Of a DNA stretch of 64,000 bases, positions 1 through 10,936 are shown in pieces. The notes below the pieces were generated by a model, which searched no databases, was not told the origin of the DNA, and worked only from the letters and a program-made list of their open reading frames with translations. Location: assembly GCF_027172205.1 (NCBI RefSeq), contig NC_070606.1, positions 98,714,534-98,778,533 on the forward strand. The letters are read 5' to 3'. The position numbers and the translations under genes are program-made. The stretch is from Podarcis raffonei (lineage: Eukaryota; Chordata; Lepidosauria; Squamata; Lacertidae). The number at the start of each line of letters is the position of its first letter. The first letter of the stretch is position 1.

Positions 1-129
1 TCCAGCATCCTGTTTTCAACAGTAGCCCAAGACTGATTTAACTCCAAGCAATATAATATCAACAGTCATGCAGACTATTTAAGTCAGCAGTGGAAAAAAG
101 GCCAATTAACTGATTTAAATCCAGTTTTC

Positions 130-225
130 AATAATAATAATAATAATAATAATAATAATTATTATTATTATTATTTATACCCTGCCCTCCCCAGCCAAGG
201 CTGGGCTCAGGGCAGCTAACAAGCA
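130..225 (-). repeat. AT-rich trinucleotide microsatellite with LINE (L2-like) 3' tail
   Basis: An (AAT)n/(ATT)n run is followed by a GC-richer tail reading in reverse like the L2 3' end seen elsewhere in the window (compare 22.4 kb). The rest of the element is not visible. Confidence 0.6.
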
Positions 226-398
226 ATAATATGTATTCAAATTATTAAAATTATATGTCTTCAAATATTTATTTCCTAAACAGTGGTGCAAATCTGAATA
301 CTAAACCACACCAATTCAACAGCAGAATATTTGTATAGAAAGTTTCGCCCTGACCTTTGAGGCACTGCTAAATTTTGCACACTTTCTCTTTAACTTAC

Positions 399-686
399 AG
401 AGGAAATGTCTTTAGAATATTCCCAAAATGGGTCTCTGGTAAAACCAGCACACACTACTTTTTGTGAGGCTAAATACAAGAACACAGGAACGACAAGCAT
501 GGCTCGTCTCGCTCTGCCTTGGCCCATCCCGGCTCTCTTTAAGGTGTTTAATCTACACCACTTAACTTGTTTTGCCAGTACATTAACCGCTTGGTTCACT
601 TGGTTCACACCCACGCCAACTTCTTTTTGCTGGATCTCATGTTTACGGTGCTGTGTATGGGACTGTGACACAACCACCCCCTGCAT
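399..686 (-). other. Possible coding exon, unidentified
   Basis: An open minus-strand stretch of up to 98 codons ends exactly at a good splice donor (GTAAGT, read in reverse from position 398). The encoded peptide has a basic middle (KRAGMGQGRARRA) and a hydrophobic segment (MLVVPVFLYLA). I do not recognise it. The plus strand over the same bases is also open and has a plausible acceptor at about 400, so the strand is ambiguous and the stretch may not be coding. Confidence 0.2.
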
Positions 687-1051
687 TCCTCACTTTATGA
701 GACAGGGATCAGGGAACCTCAGGCTCTCTCTGCCTGGTCACCAGAACTGGCCACACTCCTCACTGGACCGGTGGTAGAGCATCTGCTACTTGGCTACTTG
801 CAACCAAGTGATGATGCCTGGGCACCAGGATAGCGCCCGACATCTCCACTTTTTGGAGGTGTTTGCCTGGGGATCATTGGATCTTGACTGTTTTCACAAA
901 CTAATGCCCCACCCTGTAGAATTCTATCAGTTGTATTTTATCTGCACAATCAGAATGGATTTCTGGAACCAAAATGCTTTTTCTGTGCAGCCTGAGCAGG
1001 AGCAGGAGCCATTAAGTAAAAGAGGTCGGAATAGGCCAATATATATATGGA

Positions 1052-1372
1052 CCAGGACTGAGCAAACTTTTTCAGCAGGGGGCCAGTCCACTGTCCCTCA
1101 GACCTTGTGGGGGGCCGGACTACATTTTTGGGGGAGAAATGAACAAATTCCTATGCCCCACAAATAACCCAGAGATGCATTTTAAATAAAATAACACATT
1201 CTATTCATGTAAAAACACCAGGCAGGCCCCACAAATAACCCAGAGATGCATTTTAAATAAAAGCACACATTCTACTCATGCAAAAACACGCTGATTCCTG
1301 GACCATCCGCGGGCTGGATTGAGAAGGCGATTGGGCCAGATCTGGCCCCAGGCCTTCGTTTGCCTACCCATG
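1052..1372 (+). mobile_element. hAT (Charlie-like) non-autonomous DNA transposon
   Basis: Begins with a diverged form of the AGCAAACTTTTTCAGCAGGGG end and finishes with CGTTTGCCTACCCATG. A second copy in the opposite orientation lies at 23.36-23.61 kb. This copy carries an internal direct duplication of about 68 bp (1155-1222 and about 1227-1290, around CCCACAAATAACCCAGAG). Confidence 0.7.
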
Positions 1373-2937
1373 ATATGGACTGTCCCGAGATAAAGTGACT
1401 TTTCTTCTTTAAGTTCTCAGAGCTCTTAACTTGAACCTCAGGGTTGTCATCTGAGCTAGCCAGATGTTTAACTGAGAATGATTCACAGTAGGTTCATCAT
1501 TTGAAAAATAAAACTTTAGAGCCGTCTTGCCCAAAAATGCCAACTAGAAATTCCATTCTGGTGACTGTAACCTTGGTTTGAGGAGCCATTTGGCACCTAC
1601 ATAGCTTATATACAGTATATGTGTTTCTAACACTGCCGGGGGGTGGGGGGTGGGAGAGACTCCTACCTGAAACCCTGGAGAGCTGCTGGCAGCCAATGTA
1701 CACCACAGAGCCCCAACATTTCATACCAAGTGGGACGCAAGAGTACATAGACAAGATGGAACCCATGGGCCCTATCCATGCTTCTGGAGTGAAACCCAAC
1801 ATATCTGGAAAAGAGCAGAGCTTTGCACACCTCGGAACAGAGGGAAACAGGAGGTTTGAAAGACAAGAGGCAGAAACTGGTTCCAGGCTGAAAAGCAGAA
1901 CCCATGCAGACCTTTCACAGGTCCAGAATCAAAGGAATGTTTTCTTGTATTGCTAAAGAATGCTTGCCACGGGTTTCAAAGCTGAGTGAAAGTTTGCTAG
2001 TCTTTGCACTGAGAGTGGGTTTTTTGACACCCAGAAAAAAATTGCACGCTGTTAACAATGCCTGATAATCCAGCATTCTGGGCAAAGTATCAACAAAGCA
2101 ATGGAATGAGGAAATAACTCGCCTTTTCACGCAAAGTAGGTTGGAAAGGATCTGGTTCAGATAAAGGAAGCAGAGGGAGCCTGCTGGAAAAATCTTGCTA
2201 CTTATCAGTAGGAGGTGAAAGATGAAGTAGACCCTCTGGAAAATGCCTACAGACAGCTGCCTGGAGGGAGGTTTCATGGGGGCAGAAGTGAGCTTTATCC
2301 AAAGACCTAATTGCAGAGGTAGGAGAGTCAAACCCCAAAATCTGCATACCCTGCAGAGCTTCCAGTTCCAGTGCCGAGACTGAGACAGGATAGTTCTGCA
2401 TTTCCAAGTTATCAGTTCACCCGAGCAGTGCCAGGCACGATGATTTGCTGCCAATACTGTAATGCCTCTTTCGCTGACTCACACGCCTGCTGAGCAAATC
2501 CACACCCAAATCTTGCATTCCGCCAGCTGTTCGCTGGACGAATTCCCAAGGCAAGAAAGATTATTTCTTTTTCCAATAAATGCCTAGAACTGGATATAGT
2601 TAAGGCAAGTAAAGACAAATAATATAGCAACATTTTTATACATCCTCACACCGAAGAAAGTCCTTACTCAATGTCATCACCTCTCCCAATAAACAAATGT
2701 TTAGAATGGCTTAAAGTCTCCAGCCCTTCCCATGTCTCACATATCAGAGAAGCCCTGTCTCTATTATATTTTGGGCACATACTGAAGACCTTCCTTTTCC
2801 ACTAAGTCTTTTAAGTGGAGATTTTCATCCCAGCCTATCTATGCTGGACTTGAATTTGTTTTTATTGTTAAATCCCTCTGGGATATTTTATGTGGAACGA
2901 TTCAAACATGAATTAAATAAGCACGAGATTCCCATCT
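1373..2937. other. Gene-poor stretch, nothing recognised
   Basis: No convincing splice-bounded coding exon. A 179-codon minus-strand open frame (1915-2454) and overlapping frames exist but show no recognisable domain. A G-rich tract lies near 1636-1653. Confidence 0.4.
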
Positions 2938-3510
2938 AGAACGGTCTTATAGATATGGATATGAAGATGCAGTGATGACATCCGCCCTGGATTTAAAAGA
3001 GGATTAGACAAATTCATAGGGACGCGGGTGGCGCTGTGGGTTAAACCACAGAGCCCAGGACTTGCCGATCAGAAGGTCGGCAGTTCGAATCCCCGTGACG
3101 GGGTGAGCTCCCGTTGCTCGGTCCCTGCTCCTGCCCACCTAGCAGTTCGAAAGCACGTAAAAGTGCAAGTAGATAAATAGGTACTGCTCCAGCGGGAAGG
3201 TAAATGGCATTTCTGTGCGCTGTTCTGGTTCGCCAGAAGCGGCTTAGTCTTGCTGGCCACATGACCCAGAAGCTGTACGCTGGCTCCCTCGGCCAATAAA
3301 GCGAGATGAGCGTCGCAACCCCAGAGTCGGTCACGACTGGACCTAATGGTCAGGGGTCCCTTTAACTTTAGACAAATTCATGGTGAATAAGGCTATCAAT
3401 GGCTTTGATCATCTCTCATTTTCCCTGACTGGTAGTCATGCTGGCAGGGATGGGTGATAACAAGAGTTCAACAACATCTGCAGGGCTACAAGTTCTCCTT
3501 TGCTGATGTA
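2938..3510 (+). mobile_element. CR1/L3-type LINE 3' fragment, split by a SINE
   Basis: Sequence around GATTAGACAAATTCATGG and 'aaggctatcaatggc' matches a repeat recurring at 25.5 kb and 33.9 kb. It is interrupted by the Sauria SINE at 3018-3367, which duplicated the target TTAGACAAATTCAT (3004-3017 and 3368-3381). Confidence 0.5.
3018..3367 (+). mobile_element. Sauria SINE, full length
   Basis: A tRNA-like head (GGTGGCGCTGTGGGTTAAAC, then a B box near GTTCGAATCC), a conserved body and a BovB-like tail ending CAGGGGTCCCTTTAACTTTA. It is flanked by a 14-bp target-site duplication, so it was mobilised by LINE machinery, presumably BovB given the shared tail. Confidence 0.9.
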
Positions 3511-4588
3511 GGCGAAGAACCTATTCATTTACATTCATCTTATGGTCAATGGGCAAGATTCTCCAAACTGGTTTCTGCATGTTTCTGCCATTCTGCAGGT
3601 CTTTGCCGTCCTTTGTGTTTTATTTAACACAAAAACCACAGCAAAAGCAAACTAAACCTTCCCTCTGCAACACCAGGAAGTATTTCAGGACAGTCAAGAC
3701 AAAGAAGCAACCAGGCTTTTAACTCAGGTCGATCTGCCCACCACAAGCTCCACGCCCTTATACTTCCTTGGCAGTTGTCCAAGCGGGGATATATTCTGTG
3801 GCAAGCAGCACAATATCCACGTCACAATTAAAACAATTGGAGCGTTCAGCAACTGCAGGCACGCAATTATAGGAAGATCAGGTTTTGAGGTCTAAAGGGA
3901 ATGCTCATTCATTTAGGTCACTGTCTCCAAAAATAATCTCCCTGCAGCTGTTATTTGTACTTGATAATGTAAACCTCATGCTGTGATCACATCTTTTGAA
4001 GTTTGGGGATATATTTGCATTTGAAACTCATGTCACCGCCTTTCTGGGGTTTTTTTTTCATCCAGAGGAGAAGCTGATGTGACTTAAGATACTAAATGCG
4101 CTACTCATCTGGAACAGGTTGCAACTGCCATCATGTAATTGCCCAAGTTGCAAATTTCAGCAGCACCACATATGGTGCAGCCCTTTAAAGATGGAAGAAA
4201 ATCAGAAAGGTGAACTACATAACCGCTGGGGTGTAAGTAGGGATGTATGAGTGATCACCCCCTATAAAATTATTTGCAAGGCTAATATAATTAAAGGGCT
4301 GGAATGTTCCAATGGCAGTTCCTAAGGCCAGCATAGTCCAACAAAGAAAAATAAAAACCAAAGAGACTTGGATCTGGGTTACTCTCTCTTCTCAGGATGT
4401 CCACTTTTTGCTGTTGCAGACCAATGTGAATGCTCATTCCTTACTTTAGAGGAATGTGTCACTTTCTTTTTCTGAGGCACTGACTCGCTTTGCCTTGCAA
4501 GGTCACCACTGCTTTGACCCAGCACAGTGAGTCATGAGGGACAGACACTTTACTTCTGAGAGCCTGGGCTCAGGAATGGATTTTGCAA
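3511..4588. other. Gene-poor stretch
   Basis: Single-copy-looking, moderately AT-rich sequence without convincing exons or recognised repeats. If the minus-strand exon ending at 4589 is real, its 3' untranslated region would lie here. Confidence 0.35.
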
Positions 4589-4684
4589 CTACGGATAGAA
4601 GGGTTCAAGCCTCTTAGTCACAAAGTGGTTGTCATCGAGCCACTGCTTCTCTGGTGACACTTCTCTCTGTAGTTTCCAGAACTC
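4589..4684 (-). CDS. Candidate terminal exon of an unidentified zinc-ribbon gene
   Basis: On the minus strand a strong pyrimidine tract (tctcttctccccacccatctgag) runs into an open frame encoding 31 residues, beginning EFWKLQREVSPEKQW and ending RLEPFYP, then TAG. The acceptor puts the exon in phase 0, which fits the phase-0 donor of the zinc-ribbon first exon at 10937-11209 on the same strand. Direct joining would give a 122-residue protein, but a middle exon may be missing. I do not recognise the family. The charged, tryptophan-containing peptide and clean splice context favour coding; the length is too short to be sure. Confidence 0.4.
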   Translation of the reverse strand, partial: EFWKLQREVSPEKQWLDDNHFVTKRLEPFYP

Positions 4685-5017
4685 CTCAGATGGGTGGGGA
4701 GAAGAGAGACAGCAGAAGCCTTTGTCCTTCACTTGTTGAACTGCTTCCGTCTCTGCATGCCTTCCTCCCACAAGCTGTTTCAGAAACAGTTCAAGGGACT
4801 AAAGAGAAAATTGTGTCCATAGAGATTTACCTCTATGATTGTGCGGTGGTGAAATGGAAAAGTGTAGGCTAATTCTTTATGCATTATAGTGGGAGGTGAT
4901 GAGGAATGGAAAACATGCAAAGCAACTTAGCAGGTGGGCACTCACTGAACTATTCTGCAGCTGTTGCAAGAAATAAACACTGGAAGAAGACAGTGTGGGC
5001 AGTAGGAAGAGGGTGGA

Positions 5018-5080
5018 CCAGGAACACCCTGCGATCGACCAGCAGATCGCAATCGACCTGTTGGACATGCCTGGCATATG
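5018..5080 (+). mobile_element. Fragment of hAT-like MITE
   Basis: Short stretch around CGATCGACCAGCAGATCGC resembles the 'gatctaccggtagatc' element at 36.74-37.0 kb. Truncated and diverged. Confidence 0.35.
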
Positions 5081-6119
5081 ATATCTAACCCGCCCCCCCA
5101 GGCTTTCCATGTGACACACAGACCATTCAATCTTGCATTTTCTTTGCCTTTTGGCCCTGGCCTGTAAAGCACTCTCTCTCAACCGGAGAGTATATTCACC
5201 TGCCCATTGAAGTTATCACTTCACACATCTGATAAAGGCAACTCTGATCCCCAAAAGCTAATGCCATAATATATCGTTAAAATTTATTGCCACAGAACCT
5301 TTTGTCATCATTTCTTGCTACCTCAGAGGTTCGGCTCTCATAAAGGCAATGGTTATAGAAGCACAAAGATGTCTATATAAGTGCTGCAAGATCTAAATTA
5401 CACCACAGTCTCCCCACAAAACTAATTTGAGACCATTGCAAAGAAAGCCCAAGGCAGAAAAACCCCCACACTTATTACAGCAAAATAGATCATGGACAAG
5501 GGCTACTATTGTGGCAGCATGATAGTGATGTAGATATGAACTTATTTGGAACTGCTGCAATCCGACTGCCTCCTCCCTACAGTCACTGCACCTAAGAAAC
5601 ATGTCATGCAGTTCACAGTCTGAACAGTGGCTACCTTCCTTCAAAAAGCAATTCACACAACTCATCCTAAACGCCTGTCAAACCTTCAGTGTCATACCGT
5701 GACACTGATACATACCAAATCTGTAAGTATTTACATGGCAGAGCTGAATACATGGCAAAATACCATGAACTGAAGCTCTGGGCAGCTAAGGGCAGACAGA
5801 TTTACAAATCCGCGTGTGCGACGAGCCCCAGAGGGACCCTCCTGCTGGGGGCTGCCGTGTGTCCTTTTTTATCCAAGACACGTCCTCTTCTTCAGGGATA
5901 AACTTTGAGACGAACTGCCTTTATGTCCTTTGAATGGCCGTCATAGCGTCCTCTCTCTCTCTCTCTCCTAAATTTGGCAACCCTATTTAGGGCTGCGAGA
6001 GATTGCGATGGGTTGCTCTGAAGTCACTCCACCACCAGATTTTTTTGGGGGGGTGGGGGGTGGGATCGCGCCCCCCAAGAAAACCCAGCAAGGCCCCCCT
6101 CCCCTCCTGTATTCCCCCG
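5081..6119. other. Gene-poor stretch with a cysteine-rich open frame
   Basis: No recognised repeat over most of it. A (CT)n run lies at about 5953-5967. The minus strand at 5393-5665 is open for 90 codons and encodes four CxxC pairs (CVNC, CSDC, CSDC, CNKC); see findings. No splice or promoter support. Confidence 0.3.
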
Positions 6120-6239
6120 CCCACAACCAGCCCCACCGCCTTCCCTTTCAGGCGAGAGGCATCACCAGGCAGGGGAGGCCCCCCCCTCTATGGGGGGAAA
6201 GGGATTTAGGGCCCCCTTTTCCCCTCCAGGAGGGAGTCA

Positions 6240-6510
6240 GGGGGGCCTCGCCCGGGCCAGGCACTCCCACAAGCCCCCTCCCCAATACCACGACCCCCGG
6301 CCCCGACCGGCGCGGCTCCGACCTACCCGCCTGCCTCCCTCGGTCTCCGCTCTCCGGCTCCCCTTCGCGCAGCGCCAACGGGGCCGAGCGGAAGTGTTTC
6401 CGGCCGGACCCTCCCGGCGACGGACCGGCCGAAACGGTCCGCCCCTCTCTGCTGCTCCCACCGGAAACCGCCACCCAGACGCGGAAGGTTCCGGGGATGG
6501 GAGAAATCGA
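6240..6510. promoter_or_regulatory. CpG island, possible promoter
   Basis: Dense CpG (for example CGACGGACCGGCCGAAACG) with ETS-like GGAAGTG sites. No recognisable first exon was found on either strand. It lies between the two candidate exons of the zinc-ribbon gene, so it is either an alternative promoter or belongs to an unseen gene. Confidence 0.45.
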
Positions 6511-6569
6511 ACCATAATATAGCATGATAGAGTCGGAAGGGACCCCCGGGGGTCAACTAGTCCAGGCAC

Positions 6570-6692
6570 CCCCCAAACTTGGCCCTCCAGATGTTTTGGG
6601 ACTAGAATTTCCAACATCCCTGACCACTGGTCCTGTTAGCTAGGGATGGTGGGAGTTGTAGTTCCAAAACATCTGGAGGGCCGAGTTTGGGG
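6570..6692. mobile_element. Palindromic MITE
   Basis: Inverted halves (CCAAACTTGGCCCTCCAGATG ... CATCTGGAGGGCCGAGTTTG) around 'ccctgaccactggtcctgttagctagggatgg'-type sequence. A relative lies at 61443-61571 and a partial one near 12.72-12.82 kb. Confidence 0.65.
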
Positions 6693-6693
6693 G

Positions 6694-6784
6694 CATAGCT
6701 GTCAACGTTTCCCTTTTTAAAAGGGAGATTCCCTTATTCCGAATAGGATTCCTCGCAAGAAAAGGGAAAAGTTGACAGCTATGT
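6694..6784. mobile_element. hAT-type MITE, CATAGCTGTCAA family (short copy)
   Basis: Terminal inverted repeats CATAGCTGTCAAC / GTTGACAGCTATG enclose 90 bp. The flanks TTTGGGGG and TCTGGGGG look like an 8-bp target duplication with one difference, as in the exact copies at 49359 and 58498. Confidence 0.75.
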
Positions 6785-6905
6785 CTGGGGGTGCTTGATC
6801 TAGTCCAACCCCACCCCCGCCATTTTTTGCTCAACGCGGGTCTCGAACCCACGACTCTTGAGATGAAGAGCCTCCTACGCTCTACGGACGGCAATCCACG
6901 CCCAG
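6785..6905 (-). mobile_element. tRNA-Lys-like SINE, antisense
   Basis: Reverse complement has a TAGAGCG A-box, an anticodon-arm-like segment and GGGTTCGAGACCC, followed by a CR1-like tail (TTGGACTAGATCAAG). Truncated at the 5' end, so it is not a tRNA gene. Confidence 0.6.
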
Positions 6906-6991
6906 TCCCACTAGGAAAGCGACAGACCTTTCGCAGCCTTGTGCTTGGCGGGGGCTTGGGCCTGTTCTCCCTCCCTCTCCGCTGTGTTTTG

Positions 6992-7140
6992 CCTTGATAG
7001 CCCAGTCGGCAGAGCACAAAACTCTTAATCTGAGGGTTGTGGGTTCGAGCCCAGCATTGGGCAAAAAGATTTCTCCCGTGCCCCTAGTGGGTTGGGCTAG
7101 ATGACCCTCAGGGTCCCTTCCAACTCCGTGATCTGTAGGA
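6992..7140 (+). mobile_element. tRNA-Lys-like SINE
   Basis: Head resembles tRNA-Lys: TAGCCCAGTCGGCAGAGCAC, anticodon loop CTCTTAATCTG, and GGGTTCGAGCCC. It continues directly into a CR1-like 3' end (TTGGGCTAGATGACCCTCAG, 'cccttccaactcc'). The acceptor stem pairs poorly and the tail marks it as a SINE rather than a tRNA gene. Confidence 0.7.
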
Positions 7141-7255
7141 ATAGACATGTGCTTGTAAGCGACTTTGGGCTGCCTTAGGCAATATAAAAGGCGACTAACG
7201 AAGAGGTAGTTTTACCTCTGTGGTTGTGTGGTGAGACCCTTCTGGGCACCCTTTT

Positions 7256-7291
7256 CCATTTATTTATTTATTTATTTATTTATTTATTAAT
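7256..7291. repeat. (ATTT)n microsatellite
   Basis: Eight TTTA-type units in a row. Confidence 0.9.
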
Positions 7292-7893
7292 TAAATTGCT
7301 ATACCGCCGTTCATTGGAGGATTTCGGGATGATGGCAATACTTTGGATTACGAAGTCCTACAGTAATATGCTGCTGTTTGCCTAGCTTTTCGAAACCGTA
7401 GCAGCACAGCAGTGCATAATTAAACATTCTCCTAAAACAAATATTGCATTGTGCCACTGTGGTTAAAAGCTGTGCGCTTGAGACTAACTGCATAATATTA
7501 AGATATCAGTGCGTTGTTGTTACAATACAGTACTGTAGTGATCTTTCATTGTGTAATGCTAACAAGGCATAGCATTGTTCAGTTTCCACTTTGCAGTCAT
7601 GTGGATGTAGTTTTTAAATCTAATGCTACCTCCTTTGAATACCAGAGGCGTGGCGGGCTATACATTTTAAGTAAATTTGCCTAGGGACATCTGGTTAATT
7701 TCTGACGGAAGGAAAAATTGAGGAAGTGTCTTCTTAATTTGTAACTTACAGTACAGTGCAATGCTATACACATGTTCTCAGAATGGGTTTTAGCCTTGAT
7801 TTCCCTTCTCTACCTTTTTCCTGTCCTCTGCTTCCCTTATATCACTCTTGTTTAAGTTTTCAAGCCTGAAGGCAAGGTCTCTTTGGCTGTGTA
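7292..7893. other. Gene-poor stretch
   Basis: No exon or repeat recognised. Confidence 0.4.
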
Positions 7894-8066
7894 CACACTC
7901 TATGCTTAAAGTACATTCGGAGCACACTTTCCCCCTCAGAGAAATCTGGGCTCTGTAGTTTACCCCTTCCAAAGTTACCATGCCCAGTAGCCTTCCAGAA
8001 ACTACAATGCCCAGAATTCTTTGAGGGGCAAAATGTGCTTTCAAGGTATCGTGTGTATGCAGCCTA
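7894..8066. mobile_element. Palindromic MITE, diverged
   Basis: Imperfect inverted halves around CTCTGTAGTTTACCCC and ACTACAATGCCCAGAATTC, with ends near GTGTACACACTCTATG and CGTGTGTATGCAGCC. A similar element lies at 21940-22095. Confidence 0.45.
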
Positions 8067-8115
8067 TGTCCCCCTGATGTGAGCCACTTTGGGAGACAGT
8101 AATGGTCTGAAAATA

Positions 8116-8341
8116 CAGTGGTACCTCGGGTTAAGTACTTAATTTGTTCCAGAGGTCTGTTCTTAACCTGAAACTGTTCTTAACCTGAAGCACCACTTTA
8201 GCTAATGGGGCCTCCTGCTGCTGCCGCGCAGCCGGAGCACAATTTCTGTTCTCCTCCTGAAGCAAAGTTCTTAACCTGAAGCACTATTTCTGGGTTAGCG
8301 GAGTCTGTAACCTGAAGCCTCTGTAACCTGAGGTACCACTG
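8116..8341. mobile_element. Tigger-like (Tc1/mariner) MITE
   Basis: Terminal inverted repeats CAGTGGTACCTCGGGTTAAG and its reverse (CCTGAGGTACCACTG), flanked by TA on both sides, as expected of Tc1/mariner. At least eight relatives occur in the window. Confidence 0.85.
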
Positions 8342-8344
8342 TAC

Positions 8345-9135
8345 AGTAAACAAATAGGCCCCATTACATTCAATGAGATTTATTTCCAAGTAGATGGGGA
8401 TAGGACTCTGAACCAGATAATCATTTCATATTTCTGAAAGTGCTTATGTATATGGCACCGTACAACTTCCTATCTCCCAAAAAGGTATGAGACAAAAGGC
8501 AAAGAGAAGCACAGAGATACTAAAATGTAGGATTCCATTAACAGTCCCCCTGCGTTGCTACCTAGGCTCACCAACCCTCCTGCTGATTTACAGGATGTTC
8601 CCTATTCCTCTTACTTTGAAATGCACCATCCTCAACTCTACTTTGGTTGTGGTCTGTTCTGTGGTGGACCTACATTTTGGGGGCCCTGAAGCTGTCATGG
8701 CGGCCCCTTTGCAACCGGCAACGATGTTTGTGTAACCACTGTTATCTTCTTCCATAGGGTTGTTCCACGGCAGATCACCACACCTTTACAACACCTGTGC
8801 TGCTAACTCGCAAACTTTGGGGTTGTTGAAATATATACAACAAAAAATAAATTGGTTTAAGTCGTTCGTCTCCTAGACCCCGAAAAACTTAAGCAATGTG
8901 GACTGAAGTCGATTCTGGGGCCCCTCTGGGATTCTTTAGTTTCATAGTAAATGTGCCTCTGGGTCTGTTTACACCACAGCCCCTATCTATGCAACTCTGC
9001 TCAGAAGCAAATCCCACCAAGTTCAATAGAACTTAATGCTTGGTTTAGGTGCATAGAGCTTAAATAACAGCCTTAGCAACTGTGGCAACCCTTCCAAGAG
9101 CTTGAGCTCGCTAAAAACCCACAGCTTCTGCATGC
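8345..9135. other. Gene-poor stretch
   Basis: No coding exon or clear repeat seen. Confidence 0.35.
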
Positions 9136-9149
9136 TAAGGCAATTCTTA

Positions 9150-9499
9150 AAGGTAAAGGGACCCCTGACTATTAGGTCCAGTTGTGACCGACTCTGGGGT
9201 TGCGGCACTCATCTTGCTCTATAGGCCGAGGGAGCCGGTGTACAGCTTCTGGGTCATGTGGCCAGCATGACTAAGCCGCTTCTGGCGAACCAGAGCAGCA
9301 CACGGAAACACTGTTTACTTTCCTGCCAGAGTGGTACCTATTTATCTACTTGCACTTTGATGTGCTTTTGAACTGCTAGGTTGGCGGGAGCAGGGACCGA
9401 GAAATGGGAGCTCACCCCGTCGCGGGGATTCGAACCACCGACCTTCCAATCGGCAAGTCCTAGGCTCTGTGGTTTAACCCACAGCACCACCCGTGTCCC
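9150..9499 (-). mobile_element. Sauria SINE, full length, antisense
   Basis: Tail first (AGGTAAAGGGACCCCTGAC), tRNA-like head last (TTTAACCCACAGCACCACCC). Exact 14-bp target duplication TAAGGCAATTCTTA at 9136-9149 and 9500-9513. Confidence 0.9.
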
Positions 9500-9513
9500 T
9501 AAGGCAATTCTTA

Positions 9514-10171
9514 CGCACTTATTAATATAAAAAAGAGTTAGCCTTAAAGTGGATCGGCAGCTGCACTCCAGAGGAACAGAACATACCACGTAAGTTAAGG
9601 TAATAATAAAAATCTGGCTAAATGGCTCTATCGCATACCCTTGGTTAATGCGTGAAAGAGATACAGATCTACTTAAATGTCTATGCTTCATAGCAGGTCA
9701 GTCTGTTTTGTACATCTTACCCTGTGCCGGTGTCTACTCTGCCTGCTAGCAGATCTTCAGGGCTTCAGGTAGAGAGAAATGTCCTCCACTATCTGCTTAC
9801 AGGGATCATTTTTAATTGGTGGGGACAAGAACATGAGCCTGGGACCTTTCACATGCACCATGGGCTCCACTGGAGAGCCATGGCCCTTTGGCAAACGGGA
9901 CTAAATTGATTCAGCAAAACAGCTCCACCAAACAGCTCCAGCTAATGTATGAAAATTATTACTGCATTCTGCCCTTTATTTGTAGATCTCAGGCAGTTCA
10001 CAACCGTCCTGGAAAAAGGGAGATTTGGATCTTACAGAGCCTGAATGCTTTTTCAATAGAATCCAGGCCTAACACTTAGGACATGCTTGCAATGGGTGAA
10101 TCGCCAATGATCTAACATACCCGACAACATTTCTCTGATGAAAATAGGGGCGTCCAAATCCACTATCATCA
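9514..10171. other. Gene-poor stretch
   Basis: Nothing convincing in coding terms. Small diverged repeat pieces are possible near 9.97-10.0 kb. Confidence 0.35.
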
Positions 10172-10236
10172 TCGTTATCCCCCTGCCCATCTGACCCATG
10201 CCCATCTTGCCCCAGTCACTCTGGGCAGCTTCCAAC
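10172..10236 (-). mobile_element. L2-like LINE 3' tail fragment
   Basis: CCCAGTCACTCTGGGCAGCTTCC matches the antisense L2 3' end found at 22.4, 34.4 and 37.0 kb. Confidence 0.55.
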
Positions 10237-10238
10237 AT

Positions 10239-10501
10239 ACCGTATTTTTCGCTTTATAAGACGCACCAGACCACAAGAGGCACCTAGTTTTCGGAGGAGG
10301 AAAACAAGAAAAAAAATATTCTGAACCTCAGAAGCCAGGACAGCAAGAGGGATCGCTGCGCAGTGAAAGCAGCAATCCCTCTTGCTGTTCTGGCTTCTGG
10401 GATAGCTGCGCAGCCTGCATTCGCTCCATAAGACGCGCACACATTTCCCCTTACTTTTTAGGAGGGAAAAAGTGAGTCTTATAGAGCAAAAAATACAGTA
10501 T
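10239..10501. mobile_element. MITE with ACCGTATTTTTCGC ends
   Basis: Starts ACCGTATTTTTCGCTTTATAAG and ends with the matching inverted repeat (TTATAGAGCAAAAAATACAGT). The interior contains an imperfect palindrome around GCAAGAGGGATCGCTGCGC. A second copy is at 13312-13745. Superfamily not determined. Confidence 0.7.
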
Positions 10502-10936
10502 ATAAAAACAAAACATTTAAAAATTCCTGCTGCCTTCCGGTGCCTTCTAAAGCTGTAGTTACTTATCTCCTTGGCTTGGGGGTTGCATAACTCCATACCC
10601 TTCCAACATTTCTCAGAAGAAAATAGGGCAGTACTAAGGAAAAGCGGGACATTCTGGGATCAGGTCAGAAACCGGGATGGCTGCTGTAAATCCGAAACTG
10701 CCCCTGGGAAATGGGGACACTTGGAGGGTCTGATTCAATCAGGGGGTGGGCTCTTAATGAAATCCACGACTCTCCCAATTTCTTAGCAGAGGTAACGGCG
10801 CTCTGTACATGTTCAGAGGCTAACCCCTTTCTTAATAAGCCGCTCCAACACCGCTGAGACTGGAGGTCTCAAAAAACAAAAGTAGAAATGAAATTAAAAG
10901 AGAAGCAAAGCAAAAGAAGAGAGACTTGGGACTTAC
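10502..10936. other. Probable intron sequence, no feature recognised
   Basis: Lies immediately downstream, on the minus strand, of the candidate zinc-ribbon first exon. Confidence 0.3.

Noticed and set aside
1915-2454. 179-codon minus-strand open frame
   Set aside because: Long but without recognisable domain, promoter or splice context; overlapping frames are also open.
6992-7065. tRNA-Lys-like gene
   Set aside because: Good A/B-box and anticodon-like arm, but it runs straight into a CR1-like tail and pairs poorly in the acceptor stem. It is a SINE head.
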